In this document: positions 37,605 to 50,003 of the stretch, one piece after another
How the letters are laid out: every line of letters begins with the position of its first letter
Position numbering within the stretch: position 1 is the first letter of the stretch
Source of the DNA: Cornus controversa
Lineage: Eukaryota; Streptophyta; Magnoliopsida; Cornales; Cornaceae
NCBI GenBank assembly: GCA_026545225.1
Contig: CM048845.1
Coordinates: forward strand, 125,228,533 to 125,292,532
Direction of reading: 5' to 3'
Length of the DNA stretch: 64,000 nucleotides
The notes under the pieces: generated by a model
Seen by the model: only the letters and a program-made list of their open reading frames with translations
The model's database searches: none
Told to the model about the DNA's origin: nothing
Program-made: the position numbers and the translations under genes

Positions 37605-39712
37605 GTATATTCTGTTAAAGAAAGGAGGAAATTTCTTTTTTAATTTGTAAATACTTTTTAAATTTAGTCAAGTGTTACTGCAATTGACTTAATGTATAAT
37701 GTTTTTGTCCTATTATTTTTGGTATTGAGTTTTGTGGGTTCGAATTGTGCTTTTGTCTGATTACCGGCTTTGTGACTGTCATGCAAGTTTTGATACATTA
37801 GCTTACAAATGGATTGTTTTGATTTTTGGGCTTTTGGCTCTATCCAACTTGCTTTTTATTACCATTATAATTGTTCCCATGGCTTTAGGGAATTCTTTTT
37901 AACCCCAAATCTCCACATATTTGAGTTGTACTGGGCTATGCAGCCCATAGTCGGCTGGTTTTTAAGTGCCACCAACATTATCTTCACTGACGTAAGAGAT
38001 GGGTCATCCCTCTTTGCTGGAGACCAGTCACATTCTAACCATCTCAATGTCCTTTTCGGTTATATCCAAGGCCAACTCGATACAATTGGAAGCCTAAGAC
38101 GAAAACTTTAATCAAGACCTACAACATCACAGCCTTCATTACAACTTTTGTCACTATTTGTTTTCTTTTATTTTAGGTAAGTTCACATTTACTTCTATAC
38201 CATCGTAGTTCATTCGAGTCCAAAGCGTTTCACTCAAATTACTTACACGTCAGATGTCGCAAACTCGTCGTATCCACTCTTATTATACTTACACACATCT
38301 TCATGACTTCTGGTATCACACTCTCTACACGGGCTCCCTAGTCAAACACCACTTAAACTAAAAAATAATTATAAACATTAATGCACAATAGTTATACGGA
38401 TATACAAACAATTAAACTAATAGAAATGATACCCCACACTCATCTAAAAATTCATTAACCACTAGTAAATATTTGAAATTATCTCAATAATTAATATGAT
38501 AATGGATTTTTTTTTTTTTGTGACAAAAGTAAGGTTTACGAGAAAAGCAACTATATATATTTTTTAATACCGGTAATAGTAACTTCATGTTTTTGGTGAC
38601 TATAATGGTATTTTTGTTTCATGTCTCGAAACAAAGTTAAATTCGAGATTTTATGTTTTTCAATTTAAATAAGTTAGAGAGATTCACAACTCTAGTTATT
38701 AAGTAAGAAATTTTTTACATGAATAGAAAAAATGTCTAAGAGAATAACAAAAATATTCTCTTTCTATTATCAAAATTTTATAAAATATATAGTTCAATAT
38801 TTTATTACATTATTTGTTTAAAATGATTCACATATAAATTGAAAGATTATACATTAAATCAAAAAACTTATAATGAGACTCACGTTACAAAATAAAAGTC
38901 ACTTCAAAAAAGAAGTAGCTAGAAGAATGTTAAAAATTGATGCATTACTCTAGAAATTTATAAAAGAATGAAAAATTGATATACATTACTAAAATCTAGA
39001 TATCTTTCTACACAAATGACAAATACATAGAAATATGAAAATACTAGAAATGGAAACTCTAGAAGAATTAAAAAAAATTAAGGAAATGAGGGTGAACTAT
39101 AAATACTCCAAAAGAAACCAGGGAAGTCAACAGGTTAATCCCTTTCATGGAACGCCCTTGGTTCCATATATTTCCAACACACTTTATTCAAATATTTTTA
39201 AATCACACGAGTGATTATGGTGAGGGTATAGTAATGGTTTGATGTATATAAGGAAAATCTATTAAATTATCCTTATTATTTGTTTCTTGAAACGGTCAAG
39301 AAGTTCTGTTACTAGTTACTACGCAATCATAACGAAATCTCACAACAATTTCAGGAGTTTACAAATTAATTAGAAATAAAATTAAGAAAACATATTTTTC
39401 AACAGCCAATTTAATGATGTGTCGCACTGTAATTGGTGAAACAATCCAAGCCAAAAGCAGTGTCGGTGTAAGTTTTGAAGTATGACCAAATGTTTCAAAG
39501 TCAAACGAATCTGCCATTAGAATCGGATTTTCAAAACTTTTACCAAGTCTTTGTGATCCAAACAACTCACACACAAACACACAAAACACACGCATGTTAT
39601 TATTTGTTATCAAATGGAGCTGTTTTCATCCTCTGTGACGTTGGTACTACTATTCATAGCACTAGTGCTATCTCTATCACATCGGGCATGTAGATCACTA
39701 CTTTTGCCCAAG
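37605..39712. other. Intergenic, upstream of the LBD gene
   Basis: No later ARF exon was found. An open frame at 37809-38111 has no recognisable product. The 1.5 kb next to the LBD gene is AT-rich and probably contains its promoter. Confidence 0.4.
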
Positions 39713-40703
39713 ATGACAGTGAAAGGAGGAACCAGCCAAGCATGTGCTGCATGCAAGTACCAAAGAAGGAAATGCTCGTCAGAGTGCCCTCTTGCACCGT
39801 ATTTCCCGGCCACAGAGCCTAAGATGTTTCAAAATGCACACCGGCTTTTTGGAGTGTGCAACATTATGAAGATACTGAATCAGTGTAATGGTGACGAACA
39901 AAAAGACGAGGCAATGAAATCTATTATATACGAGTCTGATATACGCCAGAAGTGTCCTGTTTATGGGTGTTGGGGTATCATTTGCCAACTTCAGTATCAG
40001 CTACGACAAGCCATCGAAGAACTCCGTTATGTGCATGCTAGGATCACGGTCTGCAGAGAAGAATGCCATAACCAATTACAATTGGGTATTAGTCCAACCA
40101 GTGAGGAATCATCGATTTTTCAACCTCAATATTCTCCCGGCAATGGAATGCCTAATTTCTCGATAAACCACTTTGTGAGGAATGAAATTAATGATGGTGT
40201 ATATTTTGATTCCAATGACAATAATATGTCAAAATCCTTATTGGTTCAACAGTACCCTTATTATAATAACATGACAAGTGGTAGTTTGGGAATTAATCAG
40301 TCTCACCTGCTTGCTTCACAGCAATTTCTTATTCAACATGCAACAGATTATGATGACCTACCCTTTAATACAACTGCGGATGACAGACAATCTTATATTG
40401 AATCCAAGGAAGCATGCGAGTCCAGGTAAGTACCATCTTCTTAAATTGTTTTATTGTCAGATTGTATTAGTGTGTGTATATATATATATGTCATCTACAA
40501 TTTCATCTTCTCATATATAATCATATATGTCAGATTGAAGTATTGCTTTTGTCAAAATAATCATATATTTTTTAATAAATTTCATATATATATTCAGCTC
40601 GGAGTCATCATTCAAGGATACAACACAATTGATTCACGAACACGCATCCAAAAGTGAACTCAAGAGTGCTGCTGCATGCTTCAGCCTCACTAGTGTCAAC
40701 TAA
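39713..40703 (+). CDS. LBD27: LOB-domain transcription factor, LBD27-like
   Basis: Two exons, 39713-40425 and 40598-40703, join in phase to 272 aa plus TAA. The LOB domain follows at once: the zinc-finger-like C block CAACKYQRRKCSSEC (CX2CX6CX3C), then PLAPYFPATEPKMFQNAHRLFG, KSIIYESDIR and a coiled-coil-like QLQYQLRQAIEELRYV. Start 39713 gives MTVKGGTSQACAACKYQ, as in Arabidopsis LBD27 (SIDECAR POLLEN), a nuclear regulator of pollen cell division. The C-terminus LKSAAACFSLTSVN also looks conserved. The central Gly-Ala-Ser of most LOB proteins (FGASN) is FGVCN here; LBD27 has FGVRS, so the change belongs to the subgroup. An open in-frame extension reaches 39614 but is probably leader. Confidence 0.9.
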
Positions 40704-41667
40704 TTGAATCAATCGAAGGAGTGTCTTGGATTAGTTGGTTCTTCTTTTCTTTATTTCTTTTACATTTCTTGTCAATTTATATTCCACAGTTTTGCTTTCA
40801 AGTACTAATTAAGAGATGTGAATTGTTTTTCGGTTTGAATGAAATGAATATTCTTCAATTTTACATTGTTTCTATATGGATTATATATATTGTCTTGTTA
40901 AAATGTCTGTTAGACTGTCACTGCAAGTTCTGTGGTTGTTCTTCTATAAACTATGATTGAGACATCATGTAAATTATTAACTTAGGTAAATAGAATAAAA
41001 GAACAGGGGAAAGATTGGACCCCAACTTGTAAAGCAATTAACATTAAATTTTAGCTCCAAATTTCATTTTTTTTTCTATAAATAAGTGGAGGATGTATAG
41101 TAATGGTGTTTGTGCAGTGTTTCGGTTCGATAATTCTATTCGGTTAGAATTTTTTATTTTTCTAAACCAAGACTTTCCGAATTCAAATGATTGGTCAAGT
41201 TAGGATGAGTTCTTAACATTTAAAATTATAAGAAAATTAAACATAGTAAAATTAGAACATACAAAAATAATATGTAATAGGTATGGATATGGATATGGTA
41301 AAAAAAAAAAATTTTAAAGTATGAAAAATTTTGGCATAACAAAAACATAAACTATAATAAAATTAGGTGTGTGAGTTTCTTGTCATGATAAATAAAAAAT
41401 TCATAAAATAAGTATATATATGTAAATAGGGATATAATACAAATGCTATTAAAAAACATGGTAAAAAAATACGGTAGCTTATATATATATATATTACAAT
41501 AATGATTATTTTTATACTAATTTTTTATTCTTTCAATCATATCTCAATATTAAAATTAAATTAAAAGACTGATGAAATGAATTAATTAGTGTTGATTTAA
41601 TTTATGTATTATTATTTATTTTTTCATGACATGTGAGTTCATTGAGTATTAAACGTCCACTCTCCGC
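40704..41667. other. Intergenic between LBD and the MITE
   Basis: The first part is probable LBD 3' UTR. The rest is AT-rich, with no gene seen. Confidence 0.4.
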
Positions 41668-42219
41668 TAGAGGTGCAACTTGGATGTGTTAGAGTTCAAC
41701 TCGAGGTTAATCTGAAATATAAAATTTTCAACTTTAACTCAACTCAACTTGACTATGAACTCGAACCCAATTCATTTTTAATTTTTAAGTTCCTTTGAAT
41801 TTGAATTTGCAAATGAAAGTAAAAATTTGGGTTGAATTCGAATTTTCAACTCGGATTAATATTTGGAATTAGATTTGAAATTGTTAAAATAATAAATGAA
41901 ATAACTTTAACTTTTTCAGAAGTAAAATAATTAAAGATATTGATGTGACATAATAAATAATAAAAAATGAATCAAAAGCTAATGATTTTAACATGTCATT
42001 ACGTAATAGGCATGGTTCATGGAAAAAAACACTCATGTCTAGTTTAGGGTTGGGTCCTCAGGTTTTGTAATTTGAGACAGACTTCGGGCTGTCTAACACA
42101 ATAATGTGACCTTACCCGCAATAAAATCCTGTTTTTTTACACCGTCCAAATCCAAAAAATTTCGATCTGGGCTCCGGTTGGTCCGGATGGATTGGGGCCG
42201 CCCGAGTTGCAGCCCTTGA
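41668..42219. mobile_element. hAT-type MITE just upstream of the PPR gene
   Basis: Its start tagaggtgcaacttgg and end cgagttgcagcccttga are inverted and resemble the TIRs of the 31133-31693 element. Flanks CTCTCCGC (41660-41667) and GTCTCCAC (42220-42227) match at 6 of 8 positions. Non-coding. Its right end is about 62 bases from the PPR start codon, so it probably sits in the promoter or leader of that gene. Confidence 0.6.
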
Positions 42220-42281
42220 GTCTCCACTTCTACTGAAAAGTTGAAGTTTCGACTGCTATGTTGAGGACATATTGATATAGT

Positions 42282-44285
42282 ATGGAGATACACACATTAT
42301 CTGCAACTCCGTCCTCTTCGTTACCATGCATCGGAACCAACATATACAACATCGTACCCTTGAAGAAATATAATAAAGTCCGGAGATGTTTCATTGTCGT
42401 TGCAATCTCGGCTTCCTCAACCAGAGATGTCTGGCGAAAAACAACGTCACAAAATACGACGCCGTCTTCATCTTCTCACCATGTTTATCGTCGAAAGCAA
42501 CAGGTCATGTACTTAGATCACAGTGTCGACATGGACGAGCTTCTATCGTCAATTGGAATGACCGAAAATGAGCAAGAACTGTTCGCTCTATTGTCACCTT
42601 ACAAAGGTCGACAACTTTCAATACGTTTCATGGTCACCCTTCTTTCGCGCGAATCAGATTGGCAAAGATCGATTGCGCTTCTTGATTGGATCAATGAAGA
42701 GGCCTTATATACTCCCTCTGTGTTCGCTTACAATGTCGTTTTACGTAATGTGCTTCGTGCAAAGCAGTGGCGACTTGCACATGGCCTGTTCGATGAAATG
42801 CGTCAACGAGCGCTGTCACCCGATAGGTACACGTATTCGACGCTTATAACTCATTTTGGCAAGGAGGGTATGTTTGATGATGCATTATTTTGGCTTCAAC
42901 AGATGGAGCAAGACCATGTGTCTGGTGACCTTGTTTTGTATAGCAATTTAATCGAGTTGTCTCGTAAACTTTGTGACTATTCCAAGGCAATATCTATTTT
43001 TTCGAGATTGAAGCGGTTGGGTATTTCACCTGACCTTGTTGCTTATAATTCGATGATTAATGTGTTCGGGAAGGCTAAGCTTTTCCGTGAAGCTCGCTTA
43101 CTTCTTCATGAGATGAGATCAGTGGGTGTTGTGCCGGATACTGTGAGCTATTCGACACTTTTGAACATGTATGTTGAGAACCAAAAGTTTGTTGAGGCAC
43201 TTTCGGTGTTTTCTGAGATGAATGAGGTTAATTGTCCACTTGATTTTACGACATGCAATATTATGATTGATGTGTATGGACAGCTTGATATGGTCAAAGA
43301 AGCTGATAGGCTGTTTTGGAGCATGAGGAAGATGGGAATTCAGCCGAATGTCGTTAGTTACAATACCCTTTTGAGGGTATATGGCGTGGCTGAGCTTTTT
43401 GGGGAAGCCATACATCTTTTTAGATTGATGCAGAGGAAGGATATTGAACAGAATGTTGTGACTTATAATACTATGATTAAAATTTATGGGAAGTCTCTTG
43501 AGCATGAAAAAGCTAATAATCTTATTCAAGAGATGCAGAAGAGAGGGATTGAACCCAATGCCATTACGTATTCAACCATAATATCTATATGGGGTAAGGC
43601 AGGAAAATTGGATCGTGCAGCAATGCTGTTTCAGAAGCTAAGGACATCTGGGGTTGAAATTGATCAGGTTCTTTATCAGACGATGATTGTGGCTTATGAG
43701 AGGGCAGGCCTCATTGGACATGCTAAGCGCCTACTCCATGAGCTTAAGCGCCCAGACAATATCCCCAGGGAGACTGCACTCACAATCCTTGCTAGAGCTG
43801 GACGAATCGAAGAGGCCACCTGGGTGTTTCGTCAGGCTTTCGATGCTGGGGAGGTGAAGAATATATCTGTATTTGGGTGTATGATTGAAATTTTTTCGAA
43901 GAACAGAAAGCACACAAATGTCATTGAGGTGTTTGACAAGATGAGAGGAGCAGGATATTTTCCTGATTCTAATATGATCGCTCTTGTCTTGAATGCCTAT
44001 GGAAAGTTGCGTGAATTTGAGAAGGCAGATTCTGTATATAGGGAGATGCAGGAAGAGGGTTGTGTTTTTCCAGATGAAGTTCACTTCCAGATGCTGAGTC
44101 TCTATGGTGCAAGAGGGGATTTTGAAATGGTTCAGTCACTTTTTGAGAGGCTGGACTCTGATCCCAACATCAACAAGAAAGAGCTCCACCTGGTTCTTGC
44201 CAGCATTTATGAAAGAGCAAATAGGCTAAATGATGCATCTCAAATCATCAACAAGATGAGTGATATAGGAATTTTGAAATCGTGA
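42282..44285 (+). CDS. EMB3140: Chloroplast pentatricopeptide repeat protein, At5g39980-like
   Basis: A single exon of 667 codons, TGA stop at 44283. P-class PPR proteins bind organellar RNA one base per repeat and protect, process or help translate transcripts. Residues 1 to about 75 are Ser/Thr/Arg-rich, like a chloroplast transit peptide. From about residue 140 the protein is consecutive 35-residue PPR motifs, seen as TPSVFAYNVVLRN, SPDRYTYSTLI, SPDLVAYNSMIN, QPNVVSYNTLLR, EQNVVTYNTMI and EPNAITYSTII. No E or DYW extension is present, so it should not be a C-to-U editing factor with its own deaminase. Wording and length follow Arabidopsis At5g39980 closely. A hAT MITE lies about 60 bases upstream. 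Confidence 0.95.
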   Translation: MEIHTLSATPSSSLPCIGTNIYNIVPLKKYNKVRRCFIVVAISASSTRDVWRKTTSQNTTPSSSSHHVYRRKQQVMYLDHSVDMDELLSSIGMTENEQELFALLSPYKGRQLSIRFMVTLLSRESDWQRSIALLDWINEEALYTPSVFAYNVVLRNVLRAKQWRLAHGLFDEMRQRALSPDRYTYSTLITHFGKEGMFDDALFWLQQMEQDHVSGDLVLYSNLIELSRKLCDYSKAISIFSRLKRLGISPDLVAYNSMINVFGKAKLFREARLLLHEMRSVGVVPDTVSYSTLLNMYVENQKFVEALSVFSEMNEVNCPLDFTTCNIMIDVYGQLDMVKEADRLFWSMRKMGIQPNVVSYNTLLRVYGVAELFGEAIHLFRLMQRKDIEQNVVTYNTMIKIYGKSLEHEKANNLIQEMQKRGIEPNAITYSTIISIWGKAGKLDRAAMLFQKLRTSGVEIDQVLYQTMIVAYERAGLIGHAKRLLHELKRPDNIPRETALTILARAGRIEEATWVFRQAFDAGEVKNISVFGCMIEIFSKNRKHTNVIEVFDKMRGAGYFPDSNMIALVLNAYGKLREFEKADSVYREMQEEGCVFPDEVHFQMLSLYGARGDFEMVQSLFERLDSDPNINKKELHLVLASIYERANRLNDASQIINKMSDIGILKS

Positions 44286-44499
44286 CCATCTTGAGAAGTC
44301 AGACTGTGCCCTTGCGTTGAGCAAATTCGGTCAGACTGTTGTAAATTTCATTGTTTTTGGATAATTCTTCTGTAGATATTGATCTCCTTCGCAAAAACCA
44401 AAATTTATTGTTATGGTGCCATTTCTAACAGGGTCTATGTCATTGCAGGAATGTGAAAGGGTACAGAAAAAAATGCCACCATGTTATTATTCCTCTTAA

Positions 44500-44960
44500 C
44501 CTAACAAGCACAGACACGGACACGGTTACACGGAAAATCCTAAAAAAACAAGACACGGACATGGCGAGAATACGGATATAAAATAATAATATGATATATT
44601 AATTTATATTCATTATTTAGCACAAAAAAAAAAAGAAGACTACATTACAGAAATACCTCAATTCATCATCAACCAAACAAATATATAAACAGAAATCGAC
44701 AAATAAATTAAAATAGATTAAAAAACTAGACTTATTGATGCTTTAATTTTTTTGTTCATTTTTTAGTCATTTTCGTACATTTAGCTCAAATTGTTCATCA
44801 TAACTTAGTTGTATATAAATTTCTTTTAAAATACTTGAATACATCACTACTACTAAGTGTCTGACACGTGTTGAAGAAGTGTTCAAAAAAGAATATGTCC
44901 GATGAGTGTCCGACACGCTGACCGTGTATTTGACACGAGTACGACACTCTTGATTCATTT
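44500..44960. repeat. 'Cggacacg' family repeat
   Basis: The two ends carry cacggacacggttacacgg and gtccgacacgctgaccgtg with intervening AT-rich DNA, matching the style of 20311-21010 and 28860-29290. Target duplication was not found. Confidence 0.4.
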
Positions 44961-45041
44961 TCCATTTATTCATATTCTTAACTTGTTAGGATGCATCTCT
45001 TTTAAGTTGCTAAAAAGGTTCCTTGGAGTGTGTATATCCTT

Positions 45042-45083
<42 letters not shown>

Positions 45084-45847
45084 ATTGTCATAACAGCTTA
45101 GGAGTGCTTTATATATGTACAAAATCACTTTTCTGATATTGATTTGATCCTCGCTGGGCTCAAATTTAGAATAGAATTTCGATGGCTGAAGAAGAAAATA
45201 CAACTGGACAAAGAGAGAACAAAACCTACCCCCAAAAAGGAGGGAAGGGGTACAGCCAATTGTGCCAAGAGCTACAGTATGTTGTGGGCTGCTTCCCATG
45301 TTTGGATAAATGAAGATTCGTGGAGTGTAGCTTATGGGAAACAAGTCTACCGTGAAGCATCAGCCAATGAGAGCAATGGGCATAGCCATTTTTCGTCTCA
45401 AATCAGTTTTATACACTGTTTGCTGAAAGCACATTTCCTTAGAGATAAGATATGAATTGCCGTCCAATGATGAGAGTTTGGTGACTGTCGACTGAACATG
45501 TTTAGTGGGAATGAACCCATTTAATACGTCCCTGTTGGGATTTAGATGGGATAAAAATGACAACCCGCGCGTATGAAGAAGGGGGCGGGTTGTGGAAGGT
45601 GTCCCTATCCTGCCCTCCCACCCTAATTATGTATTATTAAATATGGACTAAATCCTTTATTTTCAAATTTTTAGTAAATCATAAAATAAATACATATAAT
45701 TATAAATTCATAATCATATATATATATTTTATAATTGTGTTACATCCATTCATAAAATGTCAAAAAACATATTACAACAAATTTGAGACGTGAGCAGGGT
45801 GAGACAAACAGGGCCAAGACAGGAATGAAAATTTAAAGACGTTATGG

Positions 45848-46280
45848 ATAGGGGATGGCAATTTAACCCGCTCCGCCCCCACCCCGTTTAAATCAGTTTT
45901 GGAAGAGGCTAAATAGTTTTGGAGCAGTTATGGAGATGAGAAGAAAAAATCAGTGAAGTTGCGGGACAGAAATGGGAATAGACACCTCTGCCCTACCTCG
46001 TTTATATTTATTATATTACCCTTATATATATATAATATAAATACAAAACTATTCTTATATAGTTATATATATAAAATTTACTAGTTTAAATTTTATTGAC
46101 GGTGTATATGTAAATTATCAAGGTAAAAAAATTAAAAAGAATACAATTACAAAAATATTATCTTAAAAAAAAAACTCGCGCCTCATTTACGTCTCCCATC
46201 CCATTTATTAAATGAAGTTGGGCGAAAATGAAGGGAACGAAACGAAAATAGAAAGGGCACCTGCGAGTTGCCATCTCTAA
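45848..46280. mobile_element. Probable hAT-type MITE with 'taggggatggcaa' end
   Basis: Inverted ends taggggatggcaa and cgagttgccatctcta. The interior is rich in cgcc/cccgtt words. A clear 8-bp target duplication was not seen. Related ends occur at 28690 and around 45555-45600. Confidence 0.4.
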
Positions 46281-46769
46281 ATTACAGGGATAAAGTTCCT
46301 CTAAGTTGAAAGATGTATCATAAGTTAAAATTATTAGAGTTTGACTGAGATCAAGGGTTTATATCATGGCACATCAATTAATTGAATAAAACTCCAAAAA
46401 TGATGCCGATTTAGGAGCACAAGAAAATACGCCATTCACTAGCGAAGGGCACCAACTCCTCTATTTTTTTTTTCAAAATCGTTAGAATGCCTGTATTTTA
46501 AATTTTGCGCAAGAATTTTGTTGATAAGGTCCTTGGTTAGGAAACACAAATTGTGGGATAAGGTTGTGTGTTTTTTTATTTGGAGAATTTAAGTGTAATT
46601 AGGGTTTTGCATCTGTAATTTCAAGACAATTGTTGATAAACAAGCCGAGAGTAAAAATTGAACACTCGCAATCCAAAATCTGTGTAGAAATCGATAACAT
46701 TCCTCGAGGTAGCAGATAATTAGAAATCAGCAACCCACAGGCGAGATGGCCGATCCAGATGAGAGAGTT

Positions 46770-46965
46770 TCGTGCGTGAGAATTGAGAAAGAACATGAAG
46801 ATCTCCATACAATTTGAGTGAATGAGAGTTTTCAGGCACGTGTGAGGCGTGAGAAAGAAGGTGAAGACCTCTCCATACATGGTTACATACATACATACAG
46901 TGAGAATGAATGAAGGAGAAATTTCAGGCATGAGAAAGAATATGAAGACCTCCATACAGAAAATG
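46770..46965 (+). repeat. Three-copy imperfect tandem repeat
   Basis: Units of about 65-90 bases each carry gagaaagaa..tgaagacctccatac, at about 46786, 46849 and 46929. No coding sense on either strand. Confidence 0.55.
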
Positions 46966-49245
46966 ATATTGAGAAATTATAATGGGTCAAATATTTTATT
47001 TATTAATTCAACTTATGACAATAATGGAGAAAAGTTTTAATTTATTCTAAAATAGAAATGGGAACGGAGAGGGGATTTGTCCGCCGTGTTTGACATTTTA
47101 ACCTTTTGGGTGGACTAATCAAAGCATTCCTTCACTTGTTCAATGCTCAATTGCTCATCCTTGACATTTTAATTGGTCTCTCACTGTCACTGGGCATCTA
47201 TCTGCCTACCATGGCTGGTTTGCGTCCACATCGGATTGATCGAATTTCATTTTCTTCTACTACTCTACATCAATTGAATTCCATGCCAATTGTTATTATT
47301 ATCATTATTATTATTTTTTTTTTACTTTCTTATTTATAAATTGTCAGTTGAGTTAGTTGTGAGTGATGAAAGCTTTTTAAGTATTTCTTAAATGAAACGC
47401 CATTTAAATAATGAGTTAGGCCATCAGCTAAACGTGTAGGAACGGTTTGGTTGATTAATTGATTGCTATCAACATTTTTTAAACTCAAATTTAAAGCTAA
47501 CTTTGAATATACAATGGCTCCTCTAGAAACCATGATTATCAACGTTCTATTAAGTCATTGTTATAATCATATTGTAATATAGGATATAGTAGGCATGTTT
47601 ACATTAATTAATACCATCCTTAATTTTATATACCTTTTAACACTTAACTTAAGGTTATGAAGTAATAAATAGGCGTTAATTCTAGAATGATGATACGTGG
47701 GTTTGACTCCACATCACACATTTGGCTTTCAACCTTGGATTTGTTAACCGTTTCTATTAATTCTATTTTAATGATGTTCTATCATTTTTTACTCCTAATA
47801 TTCGCCCTTCACTGATGACTCGGTGCTCCAATCTGTTTTTTTTTTTTTTTCACATGAAATTACAAAAGATCTCTGGACCAAAGAATATTTGATTCTTACA
47901 ATTTTAATGTTATAATTATTATTTTTTCTATTAGAGTCAAAACTCTTCAATTATTTCTTAATTTTGTTTTTTCCTCACAGGAAATTACAAAAGAGTCTAT
48001 GAACCTCATAATATTTTATTCTTAATTTATAATGTCATAGTTGTCCTTTTTTTTTTGTTTGTTAAAGTCAAGACTCTTCAATTATTTCTCACCTTCTCTA
48101 ACTCTCATATTGAAATTTGACAACACATTGTATATAAAATATAAATACACACTATAAATATATGTACGCTATATTATATAATACTTAAAAGTAGATAATT
48201 TAATCACACAATAATATAATTTTTAAAATTTTCCCTTAGCTTGCTTATTGAACTATTCAACAAAGTTTTCATTTAAGTAAAACTAGGCTTTTGTTGAATT
48301 GCAATACAATTAAATATTACCCTCTACATGGTAGAGATTGCTTTGCTTTCAATGTTTTCCTGTAACGAGAATGGTTGTATTCATTGATAAAAAATTTGCT
48401 TTCAACTCAAATACATACATTGATGGATATTTTCTCAGGTCATTATTTTCAAAACCAACTCAAAATATATATTTAAAAAAAAATCACCATTACTACAATA
48501 ATTAGAAGTGTCGAATGATTCATAGATTTATGATATTTCTCCAATATTATTTGTGTTAACAAGTTCAAATTGAATCATTAGTGAAATCTTCCATTTTTGT
48601 GCTAAGAGATGGGGAGAGAATGTGAGAGAGAAGATGAAGGAATTTTTGCAGTTATGAGTCTTAACTTGAATTAAGAAGGGCATTTGACATTAAAAATATA
48701 AGAAACAAATTTTTTGTGGTGTAGGGACTTTTATAATTTTATTTTAAAGAAGAAAAAAAAATAGTGAAACATATGAGAATATTAATGGATCATCAGCTTC
48801 CTAATTCTTTTCTTTGCACATCTTTTTAAAGACAAAGGCATTGTTGTTAAAGGAAATCAATGTGAAAGTGTTTGTTATTTGGGTAAATATCACTGACACC
48901 CCATTAGCTTTAATGTATTGACACGTAATTACAACTTTGTGAATTTTCGTTACTAACACCACCTATGATTTGTGCCGTATATCACATACACCACTCCTGT
49001 AAAAAGTACACCGTGTCAAAGCACTTTTTGACAGTGAAATGACCATGCTACCATTTGACTTCTAACCTAACCCATTTGAGTACTAAATTTATCAATTTAA
49101 CCCTGTCTAAGGGACTAAAATACCCCTTTGAATATACCTATATATATACATTATAATATATGTAATATATATATATATATATAATTATTTATTTTCATAA
49201 ATAATAATATTAACATAAAATAAAAAATTAATTAAATTTCTTTTT

Positions 49246-49250
<5 letters not shown>

Positions 49251-49311
<61 letters not shown>
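49251..49311. repeat. (CT)n-(TA)n compound microsatellite
   Basis: A CT run (about 49251-49283) passes straight into a TA run that ends at the left edge of the solo LTR. Confidence 0.9.
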
Positions 49312-49314
<3 letters not shown>

Positions 49315-49373
49315 AGAGACCGGGTCTAATTTTGATCGATTTTTCTTTATTCCATCATTTTTGCCATAAATAT

Positions 49374-49959
49374 GGACCCGTTTGGTAACCGTTTATGTTT
49401 AGCGTTTATTGTTTAAGTGTTTATATAAACAGTGTTTATGTTACGATTTTGTTTATCCATAAACATGAGTATTGTTTGATAATGAAAAAACGTTTGACTT
49501 ATTTTAAAAATCATAAACAGAAAAACATGTTTGTTAACCCTAAACTGTTTTTTTTTTTTATAAAAAAAATCAACACAATAAACTGCATAAAAAGTCAAGT
49601 TTATGATACAACAAATTTATACAACAATAATAGAGCAAAAAATATGCATAAAAAAGAAATAAATAATATTGGGTTACATATATATCTACACACTGCAAAT
49701 GATACTATAAATCTAGAATGACCCACAGCCCAGAAGGCCCTAACAACTAGGGGGATGCATATGATTCGGTTCTTTTTAGTTATTGGGATAATCGGAATAA
49801 GAACCGTTCCCAACGATTCTTTAATTTTGAAACCGAAATAAATAAGTTCGGTTCAATTCGGTTATTATAGGAGTTGTATTTAACCTTATAATACTTATAA
49901 TAACTTCATTGTTTAAAACTTTTTACATAACAAAATGTTATTATTATTATTATTATTAT

Positions 49960-50003
<44 letters not shown>

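Larger units (their letters stand above)
44286..48880. other. Repeat-rich intergenic region, no gene seen
   Basis: The first few hundred bases are probable PPR 3' UTR. The rest holds fragments of repeats (listed separately) and CA/TA microsatellites near 45041-45083. No open frame resembles a known protein. Confidence 0.45.

Noticed and set aside
37809-38111. 100-residue open frame after the ARF fragment
   Set aside because: No recognisable domain, no support from splicing with the ARF exon. It could be captured sequence but I cannot support a gene.
42093-42293. Minus-strand open frame upstream of the PPR gene
   Set aside because: It lies mostly in the hAT MITE and has no known homology.
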